This document shows positions 8,449-18,169 of a stretch of DNA of 45,750 nucleotides, in pieces. The stretch is from an uncultured Clostridia bacterium (lineage in GTDB: Bacteria; Bacillota; Clostridia; TANB77; CAG-508), in assembly GCA_947623555.1 (NCBI GenBank), contig CANQGW010000011.1, positions 1 through 45,750 on the forward strand, written 5' to 3'. A model generated the notes under the pieces. That model was not told where the DNA came from, searched no databases, and worked only from the letters and a program-made list of their open reading frames with translations. Both the position numbers and the translations under genes were made by a program. Within the stretch, counting starts at the first letter, position 1. The number at the start of each line of letters is the position of its first letter.

Positions 8449-10840
8449 AAAACATTTAAATTATATCATTAATCAAAAAAATTATATAAAATATTATAAA
8501 AATTTAAAACTAGATGAAAAAAGTATATTGTTAGAGTCGCAACATGGAAGAGAAATTAATGGTAATATATTTTATATTATACAAGAATTATGTAACAATG
8601 ATTTATATGCACAATATAAAATTAATTTAACAGTAGATAAACCATCAAAAAATAAGATAGAAAGCGTACTAAAAAATTATAATTTTACCAGAGTAAAAAC
8701 AGTTTGCATTAATACAGATAAATATTATAAAACAATAGCTACTGCAAAGTATTTGATTAATGATAATACTTTTTTACCTTTTTTTATAAAAAAAGATGGA
8801 CAAGTTTATTTAAATACATGGCATGGAACGCCACTTAAAACATTGGGCAAAAAAATAAAAAATGATATGCACAATATAGGAAACACACAAAGAAACTTTA
8901 TTCTTGCAGACTATTTGTTATACCCAAACGAATATACAATGGATCATATAGTTAAAGATTATATGATAGAAAATTTGTCAAAAGCGAAAGCTTTAATTGA
9001 GGGGTATCCTAGAAATACTGCCTTTTTTGACAATGCTAGAAAGCAAGAACTTATAGAAAAACATAAATTAAAAAACAAACAAGTTATAGCATATATGCCA
9101 ACTTGGAGAGGAGTAGCATCTAACCAAGATACAGATATACAGCAAATTAGTTTAAAAGAACATTTAGATAGCATGGAGCAAAAATTAGCAGAAAATCAAG
9201 TAATGTATGTAAATTTACATCCTATTGAAAGGGCTATGGTAGATTACAGTAACTATAAAAAAATTAAACCATTTCCAGAACAATATGAAACATACGAGTT
9301 TTTAAACTGTTGCGATATATTAATAACAGATTATTCTAGTGTATTTTTTGATTATGCTCTAACAAAGAAAAAAATAATATTATTTACATATGATAAAGAG
9401 CAATACCTAGCTGATAGGGGGTTATATATTAGTTTAGACGAATTACCTTTTCCAAAAGTAGAAAGTATAAATGACTTATTTAAGGAAATTAATTCCGAAA
9501 AAAAATATGATGATTCTGAATTTTTACAAAAATTTTGTAACTATGATAATATTAATGCAACTAAAAAAATATGTGAACTTATGATATTTAATAACAAAAC
9601 AAATTTGAAAATAATAGATTTACCAAACAATAATAAAGAAAATGTACTAATATATTCTGGTAATTTGGCTAAAAATGGAATTACTACAGCCCTTTTAAAT
9701 TTATTAGAAAAAATAGACTTAAATGATAAAAATTATTATCTTACTTTTCCTGCTAGAAAAGTAAGGCGAAACAAAGAAACTCTATTAAAATTTCCAAATG
9801 GTGCAAACTATATTCCTATTATGGGTAAGATGAATACAAGTATAAAGGGAAAATTTGTTAGCTATTTATATGAAAAGGGTTATATATCTACTAAAACATT
9901 ATTAAAAAATATAAAAGAAGACTATATGCTTGAAATTAAAAGATTATATTGTGATATTAAGTTTAATACAGTAATTCAATATAATGGGTATGAAGATAAA
10001 AGAATTATATTATTTAGTTTATTTGATGCTAATAGAGTTATATACGCACATAGTGATATGTATAGTGAAATATTTATAAAAGGTAATCAAAAACTTGATA
10101 CTTGCAAATATGCTTATGAAAATTATGATAAAATAGCATTAGTATCAGAAGGCTTAATTGAACAAAGTTCGAAAATATTAGATGTAAAAGAAAAATTTTA
10201 TGTATGCAATAATGTTTTTGATTATAAAAGAGTTTTAAACATGTCAAAAGAAAACATAAAGCTTGACGAGAAAACAGTTTCTAATATTACTAAAGAAGAG
10301 TTAGAAGAAATATTAAACAACCAAGATTTAAAAAAATTTATTGCTATCGGAAGATTTTCAAAAGAAAAGGGATTAGATAGGTTATTAAATGCTTTTGAAG
10401 AATTTTGGAAATCTCACGATGATACTTATTTAGTTGTTATAGGTGGTTATGGAAAAGAATATAAAAATTTATTAAAACAATTAAGTAAGTTAAATTGTAA
10501 AAATAATGTTGCACTAATTAAGTCTATGAATAATCCATATTCAGTATTAAATAAATGCGATTATTTAATATTTCCTTCAAGATATGAAGGCTTTGGTTTA
10601 GTTATAATAGAAGCTGATGTCCTTGGAAAACCTGTTGTATCAACAGATATAGCAGGGCCTCGAAAATTCATGCAAATGAATAATGGACAACTTGTAGAAA
10701 ATTCTACCAAAGGAATAAAACAAGGTTTAGATCTTTTGTATTACAATAAAGTAAAACCAATGAATGTTGATTACGAAAAATATAATCAAGAGGCAATTAA
10801 AGAATTTTATAATTTATTTAAAACGAAAAGGAGTGAATAA
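8426..10840 (+). CDS. fusion of a TagF-like glycerophosphotransferase and a GT4 glycosyltransferase
   Basis: 804 aa in two modules. The N-terminal half (about 1-385) repeats the TagF signature: TWHGTPLKTLGK, YMPTWRG, LITDYSSVFFDYAL. The C-terminal half (about 400-800) is a GT4-type glycosyltransferase: IAIGRFSKEKGLDRLLNAFE and PSRYEGFGLVIIEADVLG followed by KPVVSTDIAGP. The fusion could alternate glycerol-phosphate transfer with sugar addition on the same polymer. The start is TTG 8426, with AGGAG at 8411-8415, inside the end of the upstream gene. Confidence 0.85.
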   Translation: MKICKKIKKHLNYIINQKNYIKYYKNLKLDEKSILLESQHGREINGNIFYIIQELCNNDLYAQYKINLTVDKPSKNKIESVLKNYNFTRVKTVCINTDKYYKTIATAKYLINDNTFLPFFIKKDGQVYLNTWHGTPLKTLGKKIKNDMHNIGNTQRNFILADYLLYPNEYTMDHIVKDYMIENLSKAKALIEGYPRNTAFFDNARKQELIEKHKLKNKQVIAYMPTWRGVASNQDTDIQQISLKEHLDSMEQKLAENQVMYVNLHPIERAMVDYSNYKKIKPFPEQYETYEFLNCCDILITDYSSVFFDYALTKKKIILFTYDKEQYLADRGLYISLDELPFPKVESINDLFKEINSEKKYDDSEFLQKFCNYDNINATKKICELMIFNNKTNLKIIDLPNNNKENVLIYSGNLAKNGITTALLNLLEKIDLNDKNYYLTFPARKVRRNKETLLKFPNGANYIPIMGKMNTSIKGKFVSYLYEKGYISTKTLLKNIKEDYMLEIKRLYCDIKFNTVIQYNGYEDKRIILFSLFDANRVIYAHSDMYSEIFIKGNQKLDTCKYAYENYDKIALVSEGLIEQSSKILDVKEKFYVCNNVFDYKRVLNMSKENIKLDEKTVSNITKEELEEILNNQDLKKFIAIGRFSKEKGLDRLLNAFEEFWKSHDDTYLVVIGGYGKEYKNLLKQLSKLNCKNNVALIKSMNNPYSVLNKCDYLIFPSRYEGFGLVIIEADVLGKPVVSTDIAGPRKFMQMNNGQLVENSTKGIKQGLDLLYYNKVKPMNVDYEKYNQEAIKEFYNLFKTKRSE

Positions 10841-10842
10841 TA

Positions 10843-11307
10843 ATGAGAAGAATTTTAACTTATGGAACCTATGATTTATTACATTATGGACACATTAGGC
10901 TACTTCAAAGGGCAAAAGCACTAGGAGATTATTTAATTGTTGCACTTTCAACAGATGAATTTAATGAAACCAAGGGAAAGAAAGCTTATCATAATTATGA
11001 AACACGAAAAAAAATGTTAGAGGCAATTAGATATGTAGATTTAGTTATTCCAGAAGAAAATTGGGAGCAAAAGATAGCAGATGTTCAAAAATATGATGTA
11101 GATGTTGTTGTAATGGGAAGCGACTGGGCTGGAAGCGATAGATTTGATTATTTAAAAGATTATTGTGAGGTAGTATATTTAGATAGAACAGAAGGTATTT
11201 CTACTACTAAAATAAAAAGAGAGTTGGGCTTACAAGAAGCTCAAAATGGATTAAATCAAATACCACTTACTAAACAAGAGCAAAATAAAGGAAAAGAAAA
11301 CAAATAA
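10843..11307 (+). CDS. tagD: glycerol-3-phosphate cytidylyltransferase
   Basis: Makes CDP-glycerol from CTP and glycerol 3-phosphate, the donor for the three upstream transferases. It shows TYGTYDLLHYGHIRLL (HxGH nucleotidyltransferase motif), the ISTTKIKREL motif that binds the nucleotide, and a KYDVDVVVMGSDW segment. At 154 aa it has a polar tail of about 25 residues (Gln/Lys/Asn-rich) beyond the usual 130-aa enzyme. GGAGTG precedes ATG 10843, two bases after the upstream stop. Confidence 0.93.
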   Translation: MRRILTYGTYDLLHYGHIRLLQRAKALGDYLIVALSTDEFNETKGKKAYHNYETRKKMLEAIRYVDLVIPEENWEQKIADVQKYDVDVVVMGSDWAGSDRFDYLKDYCEVVYLDRTEGISTTKIKRELGLQEAQNGLNQIPLTKQEQNKGKENK

Positions 11308-11331
11308 GAGCAAAAGAGGAGGACATACAGA

Positions 11332-12144
11332 GTGATAGATTCTTTTTTAGAAATAGTCAAAGATCATGTATCATACATTCATCAAATTTTTAAACTAGCA
11401 AAAGCTGATTTAGTTAAAACATATAGAGGGGCAGCACTAGGATGGGCATGGGCTATTATAAAACCAGCCGTTACAATTTTTGTTTATTGGTTTGCATTTA
11501 CAATAGGTTTAAGAGCAGGAAAAGATGTTAATGGATATCCGTTCTTTTTATGGCTTATTGCAGGTGTTATGCCATGGTTCTATATGAGCGAAATACTAAC
11601 ATCTGGAACAGATACAATTAGAAAATATAGTTATTTAGTAACTAAAATGAAATTTCCCATTTCTACCATTCCAACATTTGTTAGTTTATCAAAACTTATA
11701 ATTCATATTATATTAATGATTATAGTAATATTAATTTTTATAATAATGGGCTATCCGCCAACAATTTACATATTGCAAATGCCGTTTTATATGTTATTAA
11801 TGTTTATTTTATTTACAATATGGAGTTTATTTTCATCATTGCTTTCTACCATGAGCAAAGATTTTGGAAATCTAGTTAAATCAATGGTTACAGCAGTGTT
11901 TTGGATATCGGGTATTTTATGGAACCCAGAAACTATTAGTATTGTATGGCTAAAAAAATTATTAATGTTAAATCCAGTTACATATTTAACAACAGGATTT
12001 AGAAATTGCTTAATTAATAAAGTTTGGTTTTGGGAACAACCTAAAAGACTGTTATATTTTATAATTATTACAATTTTAATGCTTATAATAGCTGTTTGGG
12101 CTTATAAAAAATTGAGAAAAGAGGTTCCAGACGTATTAAATTAA
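11332..12144 (+). CDS. tagG: teichoic-acid-type ABC-2 transporter permease
   Basis: 270-aa integral membrane protein with about six hydrophobic segments. The amphipathic N-terminal stretch LAKADLVKTYRGAALGWAW is typical of TagG/Wzm permeases. It exports the finished polymer with the next gene's ATPase. GTG 11332 is the start, with GAGGAGG just upstream (11316-11322). It is followed after 12 bases by the ATPase gene. Confidence 0.9.
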   Translation: MIDSFLEIVKDHVSYIHQIFKLAKADLVKTYRGAALGWAWAIIKPAVTIFVYWFAFTIGLRAGKDVNGYPFFLWLIAGVMPWFYMSEILTSGTDTIRKYSYLVTKMKFPISTIPTFVSLSKLIIHIILMIIVILIFIIMGYPPTIYILQMPFYMLLMFILFTIWSLFSSLLSTMSKDFGNLVKSMVTAVFWISGILWNPETISIVWLKKLLMLNPVTYLTTGFRNCLINKVWFWEQPKRLLYFIIITILMLIIAVWAYKKLRKEVPDVLN

Positions 12145-12156
12145 AAGGAGATAAAA

Positions 12157-12897
12157 GTGGAAACTAAAAAAGATATTGTTATAAAGTTTGATCATGTAAC
12201 AAAAATTTATAAATTATTTAAGAATGACAAAAAAAGGCTTTTATATACATTTTGTAAAAAAATTAAATATAAAGAAAAAAAGGCTGTTAATGATGTTTCT
12301 TTTGAAATAAAAAGGGGTGAGTCTGTTGCTATTTTTGGAAGAAATGGTGCAGGCAAATCAACTATTCTTAAAATGATAACAGGAGTGTGCTTTCCAACTA
12401 AAGGAAAAATTGACGTAAACGGTAGAGTAAGTGCTTTATTAGAGCTTACTTCTGGCTTTGACCCAGAGTTTACTGGAAAGGAAAATATATTTTTAAAAGG
12501 GCAGTTATTAGGATTAAGAGACAGTGAAATACGAGAAGTCGAACAAGAAATTATTGATTTTGCAGAATTAGAAGAGTATATAGATCAACCTGTTAGAACA
12601 TATTCTAGTGGAATGAAAGCAAGGCTTGGCTTTTCAATAAATGTAAATATAAAACCAGAAATTTTAATTGTAGATGAAGCTTTAAGTGTTGGAGATGAAG
12701 AATTTAAACGTAAATGTATAAAAAAAGTAAATGAAATTGTTAACAATGAAAATGTAACTTTATTATTTGTTACTCATGCTACAGGTGTTGCAAAAGAATT
12801 TTGTAAAAGAGGTTTGGTAATGGAAAAGGGAGTAGTTACATTTGATGGTGAAATTCAAGAAGCAGTAGATACATATAATAATTCTTTAACAAAATAA
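12157..12897 (+). CDS. tagH: teichoic-acid-type ABC transporter ATP-binding protein
   Basis: 246 aa with Walker A GRNGAGKST, signature YSSGMKARLGFS, Walker B ILIVDEALSVGDEEF and a switch His in LLFVTHATG. It powers export through the TagG-like permease just upstream. It lacks the C-terminal extracytoplasmic extension of the longer Bacillus TagH proteins, so it resembles the short Wzt-like form without a substrate-binding domain. GTG 12157 has AAGGAGA upstream. Confidence 0.9.
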   Translation: METKKDIVIKFDHVTKIYKLFKNDKKRLLYTFCKKIKYKEKKAVNDVSFEIKRGESVAIFGRNGAGKSTILKMITGVCFPTKGKIDVNGRVSALLELTSGFDPEFTGKENIFLKGQLLGLRDSEIREVEQEIIDFAELEEYIDQPVRTYSSGMKARLGFSINVNIKPEILIVDEALSVGDEEFKRKCIKKVNEIVNNENVTLLFVTHATGVAKEFCKRGLVMEKGVVTFDGEIQEAVDTYNNSLTK

Positions 12898-12919
12898 AAA
12901 GTGGCTTAAAGCCACTTTT
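12897..12919. terminator. bidirectional terminator between tagH and tyrS
   Basis: AAAAGTGGC (12897-12905) pairs with GCCACTTTT (12911-12919), with A and T runs on both sides. It can serve the converging tagH (+) and tyrS (-). Confidence 0.8.
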
Positions 12920-12920
12920 C

Positions 12921-14132
12921 TTATTTTATTAATTTGTGAAATACTTTTTTACCTTTTTTTAAAATTGCATAACCGTTACTAAAATCATTATCACACAATT
13001 GATAGTTAGTATCAGTAATTTTTTCGTCATTTAAAGTAATACCACCTTGTGTAATTAAAGTTCTGGCTTGACCTTTAGAAGGAGCAAAACCAATTTTAAT
13101 CATTGCATCTAATATAGAAATATTTACATCATCTATTTTAGTAGTAGGCATATTTTCTAAACTACCATTTCCACCAAACAATGCATTTGAAGCTTCCTCG
13201 GCCTTAATTGCTTCTTCTTCACCATGAATTAGCTTTGTAATTTCAAAGGCAGCTTTCTTTTTAGCATCATTTATTCTTTCATCTTGATAAGAGCAAAGCA
13301 TATTTACCTCATCCATAGGTAAAAATGTAAGTAAAGATAAAACTGTTTTTACATCTTCATCTGCAATATTTCTCCAGTATTGATAAAACTCATAAGGAGA
13401 AGTTTTGCTAGGGTCAAGCCATAATGCACCTTTTTCAGTCTTACCCATTTTTTTACCCTCTTTAGTAGTTAAAAGTTTAAATGTTAAACCAAAAGAATCA
13501 GAATGTCCAATTCTACGAATTAAATCAACACCACCTAAAATATTAGACCACTGATCATTTCCGCCAAGTTCTAACTTACAACCATATTCTTCATATAACT
13601 TTAAAAAGTCATACGACTGCATAAGCATATAACCAAGTTCAAAAAATGTTAATCCTCGTTCCATTCTTTGTTTATAACATTCAGCAGTAAGCATTTTATT
13701 TACTGAAAATAGAGACCCAATGTTACGCATAAATTCAATAAAATTTAAATCTAAAAGCCAATCAGCATTATTAACAATAATGGCTGCATTTTCACCCTCA
13801 AAGCTTAAAAATTTAGAAATTTGCTTTTTAAAACATTCTACATTATGGTCAATTTCTTCACGAGTCATCATTTTTCTCATATCTGTTTTACCAGTTGGGT
13901 CACCAATAGTAGCAGTACCACCACCAATTAATAAAATTGGTTTATGACCTGCTTTTTGCATATGTGATGCAACCATTAATGAAATAAAGTGACCAATATG
14001 TAAACTATCTGCAGTAGGGTCAAATCCAATATAAAAAGAAACCTTTTCTTTTCCTAATAAATCTTTTAATTCTTCATGAGTTACTTGTTCTATATAGCCC
14101 CTTTGAGCTAATGTATCATACACGTTTGCCAT
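12921..14132 (-). CDS. tyrS: tyrosyl-tRNA synthetase
   Basis: 403-aa class I synthetase. HIGH motif in DSLHIGHF, the tyrosine-binding [15 protein letters not shown] and [10 protein letters not shown], a KMSKS-equivalent [10 protein letters not shown], and a C-terminal S4 RNA-binding domain ([19 protein letters not shown]). The length is normal. It lies 18 bases downstream of the GT2 gene in the same direction, and I see no T-box leader between them, so it is probably expressed from upstream. Confidence 0.95.
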   Translation of the reverse strand: MANVYDTLAQRGYIEQVTHEELKDLLGKEKVSFYIGFDPTADSLHIGHFISLMVASHMQKAGHKPILLIGGGTATIGDPTGKTDMRKMMTREEIDHNVECFKKQISKFLSFEGENAAIIVNNADWLLDLNFIEFMRNIGSLFSVNKMLTAECYKQRMERGLTFFELGYMLMQSYDFLKLYEEYGCKLELGGNDQWSNILGGVDLIRRIGHSDSFGLTFKLLTTKEGKKMGKTEKGALWLDPSKTSPYEFYQYWRNIADEDVKTVLSLLTFLPMDEVNMLCSYQDERINDAKKKAAFEITKLIHGEEEAIKAEEASNALFGGNGSLENMPTTKIDDVNISILDAMIKIGFAPSKGQARTLITQGGITLNDEKITDTNYQLCDNDFSNGYAILKKGKKVFHKLIK

Positions 14133-14150
14133 TTTTTATAACACTCCTTA

Positions 14151-15095
14151 TTATAAACTTGTTTTTACTTTTTCATTACGTTCTTTTACAATATATACAG
14201 GTCTATGTTTTACTTCTAAATATGCTTTTGCAAGGTATTGCCCAACAATTCCAATACATACAAGTTGAATGCCAGATACAAAAAATATAAGGCAAGTAAT
14301 ATAAAGCAAAGGTATATTTGTAAAAATAAATGTATTTATTAAACTAACTACTAATAATATAACTGAAATAAAACAAAATACAAAACCTAATATTGTAGAA
14401 ATAATTAAAGGCATAGTAGAAAAAGCAGTAAATCCATCTAATGCATATAAAAATAATTTCCTAAAAGACCATTTGGTTTGTCCAGCTACTCTTTCAATGT
14501 TTTCATATTCAAGCCATTTAATATTAAATCCAACAAAACCAAAAATTCCTTTAGAAAAACGATTATATTCGCTCATTTCTAATATAGCATCAACCATTTG
14601 CCTAGTCATTAATCTAAAATCTCTAGCACCATCCACTAATTCAGTATCTGAAATTTTATTCATAATTTTATAAAATAATCTTGCAAAAAAAGAACGAATT
14701 TTAGGTTCACCTTTTCTTGTAACACGCCTTGTACCAATGCAGTCATATTCACCGCTTTCTAAAAGGTCAAACATTTGAGGTAAAAGTGAAGGTGGGTCTT
14801 GAAGGTCTGCATCCATTATAGCAATATAATCACCACTTGCTTCTTTTAAACCAGCAAGCATTGCAGCTTCTTTCCCAAAATTTCTAGAAAAAGAAATATA
14901 ATTTGCTCTTTCATCTTTTTTACTATATTCTCTTAAAACTTTTAATGTTTCGTCTTTTGAACCATCATTAACAAAAATCAATTCAAAAACAGCATTGTTC
15001 TTCATATTATCAGCTATTTTTACAATTTCGTCATAAAAATATGGAATTGCTTCTTGTTCATTATAGCATGGAACAATTATTGATACTTTTTTCAA
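14151..15095 (-). CDS. membrane-anchored family 2 glycosyltransferase (DPM1/GtrB-like)
   Basis: 314 aa. The GT2 domain (about 1-225) has SIIVPCYNEQEAIPYF, FVNDGSKDETL and the donor-binding DADLQDPP; two C-terminal transmembrane segments follow. Relatives move a sugar from a nucleotide donor to undecaprenyl phosphate. I choose the TTG start at 15095 (MKKVSIIVPC) because GGAGG lies just upstream; ATG 15113 overlaps that site. A role in sugar decoration of the nearby polymer is possible but not shown. Confidence 0.85.
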   Translation of the reverse strand: MKKVSIIVPCYNEQEAIPYFYDEIVKIADNMKNNAVFELIFVNDGSKDETLKVLREYSKKDERANYISFSRNFGKEAAMLAGLKEASGDYIAIMDADLQDPPSLLPQMFDLLESGEYDCIGTRRVTRKGEPKIRSFFARLFYKIMNKISDTELVDGARDFRLMTRQMVDAILEMSEYNRFSKGIFGFVGFNIKWLEYENIERVAGQTKWSFRKLFLYALDGFTAFSTMPLIISTILGFVFCFISVILLVVSLINTFIFTNIPLLYITCLIFFVSGIQLVCIGIVGQYLAKAYLEVKHRPVYIVKERNEKVKTSL

Positions 15096-15276
15096 AAAAA
15101 TTCCTCCAATCATTACTATTTATATTATACAGAAAAAATAAAAGATTTTTCTATATAACAAGTTCAAGTTACTTTGTACTAATATTTTACAAGCTTAAAC
15201 CTTAAGTGTCAATAGATAAGCAATTTAAGTTTCATTTTTTTACAAATTTTCATATTTTTGCATCTCTCTTTTATTC

Positions 15277-15305
15277 TTGATTTTTTCACATAATTTTGAT
15301 ATTAT
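15277..15305 (+). promoter_or_regulatory. promoter of priA operon
   Basis: TTGATT (15277-15282), 17-base spacer, TATTAT (15300-15305), 40 bases before priA. It also marks the divergence point from the GT2/tyrS genes on the other strand. Confidence 0.65.
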
Positions 15306-15345
15306 ACCATAAGAAAATTAAGCTATATAGAAGAGAGGCTATATA

Positions 15346-17602
15346 ATGGTTGCAGAAATTATTTTAAACAGCAACGCCAAGCAATTAAATAGGGTATTTG
15401 ACTATAAAATACCAGAAAATTTAGCTTCCAAAGTAAAAATTGGAAGTAGAGTTTTTGTGCAATTTAGTAATCGTAAAAACCTAGATGAAGGCTTTGTTTT
15501 AGCCATTAAAGAAAACTCTAACTATACCTTAAAAGAAATAGTAAAAGTAGATGAAACAAGCTATATTGAAGAAGATTCTATTCTACTTGCAAAATGGATG
15601 GCAAAACGATATTTTTGCAATATTTCAGACTGTATAAAATTAATGCTTCCACCAGGAACTACTACTAAAGTTATAGAAAATAGGGTAAAAGAAAAAAATG
15701 CTTCATTTATATATTTAAAAAAAGATGCAGATGAAATAGAAGATCAAATAGATGCTAAAAAAATAAAATCAGATAAGCAAATTAGAGCCCTAAAGTTTTT
15801 AATGGAAAATGACGGGGTACTATTTTCTGATTTAGAAATATTTGCAGATGTTAGTAGAGCAGTAGTAAATACATTAGAAAAAAATGGTTATGTAGAAATT
15901 ATAGAAAAGCAAGTTGATAGAAATCCATTTATAAATAAAAATATAAAACCTAGCCCCAAATTACAATTAAATGAAGAGCAGTCTAATGCATATAATACAG
16001 TATGTGATGCACTAGATGATCATTTATATTCAGAGTTTTTACTATTTGGTATTACTGGCTCACGGAAAAACAGAAGTTTATTTACAACTAATTGAAAAAG
16101 TTTTAAATGAAAACAAATGCAGTTTAATGTTAGTACCAGAAATTTCATTAACACCACAAACAGTTGATAGGTTTATTTCACGCTTTGGTGAAGAAAATAT
16201 TGCAGTCCTTCATAGCAAACTTTCAGTAGGAGAGCGTTATGACCAATGGAATAAAATAAAAAACGGAACAGCAAAAATTGTAATAGGTGCTCGCTCGGCT
16301 ATTTTTGCACCAATTAATAATTTGGGAATAATAATTATAGATGAGGAACATGACCCATCATACAAATCAGAAATGCCACCAAGGTATCATACTAAAGAAA
16401 TAGCTACATATTTAGCAAACAAAAAAAATATTCCTGTTGTTTTAGGAAGCGCAACACCTGATTTAGGTACATATTATAAAGCTAAAACAGGAAAAATTAC
16501 ATTGCTTGAACTAACTAAAAGGGCAAATGATGGCATGCTACCTAACGTAGAAATAGTAGATTTAAGGCAAGAGCTAGAGCAAGGAAATAAGTCCATGATT
16601 AGTGGTAAGTTATATGAAGCCTTAAAAGAAAATTTAAGCAATAAAAAGCAAACAATTTTGTTTTTAAACCATAGAGGTTTTTCTACATTTCTTATGTGCC
16701 GTGACTGTGGAAATACAATAAAATGTAAAAACTGTAATATTACTTTAACATACCATGCAAAAGAGCAAAAACTAAAATGTCATTATTGTGGATACGAAAT
16801 TCCACTTTTAAAAGAATGTCCAGAGTGTCACAGCAAAAACATAAAACACTTTGGTGCAGGCACACAGAAATTAGAAGAACAAATTCATTTACTTTTTCCA
16901 GAAGCAAGTACTATAAGAATGGATATAGATACTGTTTCAAAAAAGAATTCACATGAAGAAATATTAAATGAATTTAAAAATAATCACATAGACATTCTAA
17001 TAGGAACACAAATGGTAGTAAAGGGGCACCACTTTCCAAATGTTACATTAGTAGGCGTAATTGCAGCAGATAGTAGCTTAAACATAGACGATTTTAAGTC
17101 AAGTGAAATAACATTTCAATTATTAACCCAAGTAGCAGGAAGGGCAGGAAGGGGGAAAAACAAAGGTAAAGTAATAATACAAACATATAACCCAGATAAC
17201 TTTAGTGTAGAATGTTCTAAAAAACAAGATTATAATTTGTTTTATAATACAGAAATTATGATTAGAAAGCAATTGAAATATCCGCCATTTTGCGATATAA
17301 TAGTAATTGGAATTACATCAAAAAGTAATAAAGAAGGAATGCAAATTACAAAAAAAATGCATCAATACCTAAAAAATAGAGTACTAACAGAAAATCTGGG
17401 AATTATATTATATCAAGGAATGCCAGCACCTATAGACAAAATAAAAAATAAATATCGTTATCGTATTATTATAAAATGTAAATATAATGATGACATTATA
17501 AAATTAATAAATGATATGTTAAACGAATATAACACAGAAAGAGAAAGCAAAACTGGCAACACCAGGCTTATTGTTGATTTAAACCCAACAAACTGGTATT
17601 AA
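15346..17602 (+). CDS. priA: primosomal replication restart helicase PriA, read through a +1 frameshift at 16063
   Basis: Restarts stalled replication forks. The upstream frame carries the N-terminal DNA-binding domain and stops at 16093-16095. The downstream frame, +1, carries the helicase. The break falls inside Walker A: removing C16063 gives ITGSGKTEVY, the canonical PriA motif, and a 751-aa protein of normal length. Further motifs are IIIDEEHDPSYKSE (DEEH box), the eight-cysteine zinc region (CRDCGNTIKCKNC and CHYCGY with CPECHS), and QVAGRAGRG. Without recoding the protein has no helicase, so a functional gene must be recoded. The def and fmt genes follow in the same direction. Confidence 0.93.
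16063..16066 (+). other. +1 recoding site 2 (TCA CGG A) in priA
   Basis: The upstream frame reads GGC TCA CGG AAA AAC. The protein requires GGC TCA (C) GGA AAA ACA, the G-S-G-K-T of Walker A. If the shift fails, translation stops 10 codons later. There is no homopolymer at the inserted C, which argues against a simple run-length error. Confidence 0.85.
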
Positions 17603-17617
17603 AAAGGGGGATTAAAA

Positions 17618-18112
17618 GTGGCAATTAGAATAGTAAGAGAAGATGGAGATGAAATTTTAAGAAAAAAATCAAAAGAAGTAGAAGTAGTAGATGATAAAAT
17701 AAGGCAAATTTTAGATGACATGGTAGAAACATTGCATAACTATAATGGGGTTGGACTAGCAGGTCCACAAATAGGGCTTTTGAAAAGGCTAGTTGTTATA
17801 GACTTATATGATGAAAAAGGACCTATAAAATTAGTAAACCCTAAAATTATAAAACAAAAAGGTCAGCAAGAGGTAGAAGAAGGTTGCTTAAGTTTTCCAA
17901 ACCAATTTGCTAAAATTATAAGACCCGCCGAAGTAACTATAGAAGCATTAAATGAAGATGGCAAAAAAATAAAAATAAAAGGTGAGGGCTTACTTGCACA
18001 GGCAATATCACACGAATTAGATCATTTAGAAGGAATATTATTTGTAGATAAAATTATTCCAGGAACTTTACAGTATGTAGAGCCTGAAAGCGAGAATAAA
18101 AAAGAAAATTAG
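17618..18112 (+). CDS. def: peptide deformylase
   Basis: Removes the formyl group from nascent N-terminal methionine. 164 aa with the three metal and active-site motifs in order: GVGLAGPQIG, EEGCLSFP and QAISHELDHLEG (HEXXH). GTG 17618 has AAAGGGGG upstream. It lies 15 bases after priA and before fmt; def-fmt pairing is usual because the two enzymes act on the same formyl group. Confidence 0.95.
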   Translation: MAIRIVREDGDEILRKKSKEVEVVDDKIRQILDDMVETLHNYNGVGLAGPQIGLLKRLVVIDLYDEKGPIKLVNPKIIKQKGQQEVEEGCLSFPNQFAKIIRPAEVTIEALNEDGKKIKIKGEGLLAQAISHELDHLEGILFVDKIIPGTLQYVEPESENKKEN

Positions 18113-18149
18113 GTTTATGGGTAAAACCTATAATTTAAAAACCTAAATA
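18110..18149 (+). repeat. intergenic hairpin element, copy A
   Basis: Starts on the def stop codon (TAGGTTTATGGGTAAAACC) and ends in AAAAACCTAAATA. The first GGTTT can pair either with the near AAACC or with the far AAACC. Related copies lie at 22781 and 27175, each between two co-directional genes. Confidence 0.6.
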
Positions 18150-18169
18150 CATTTATAAAGGAGAATATA

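Noticed and set aside
14051..14160. T-box riboswitch before tyrS
   Set aside because: Only 18 bases separate tyrS from the upstream GT2 gene, and no T-box-like leader is present.
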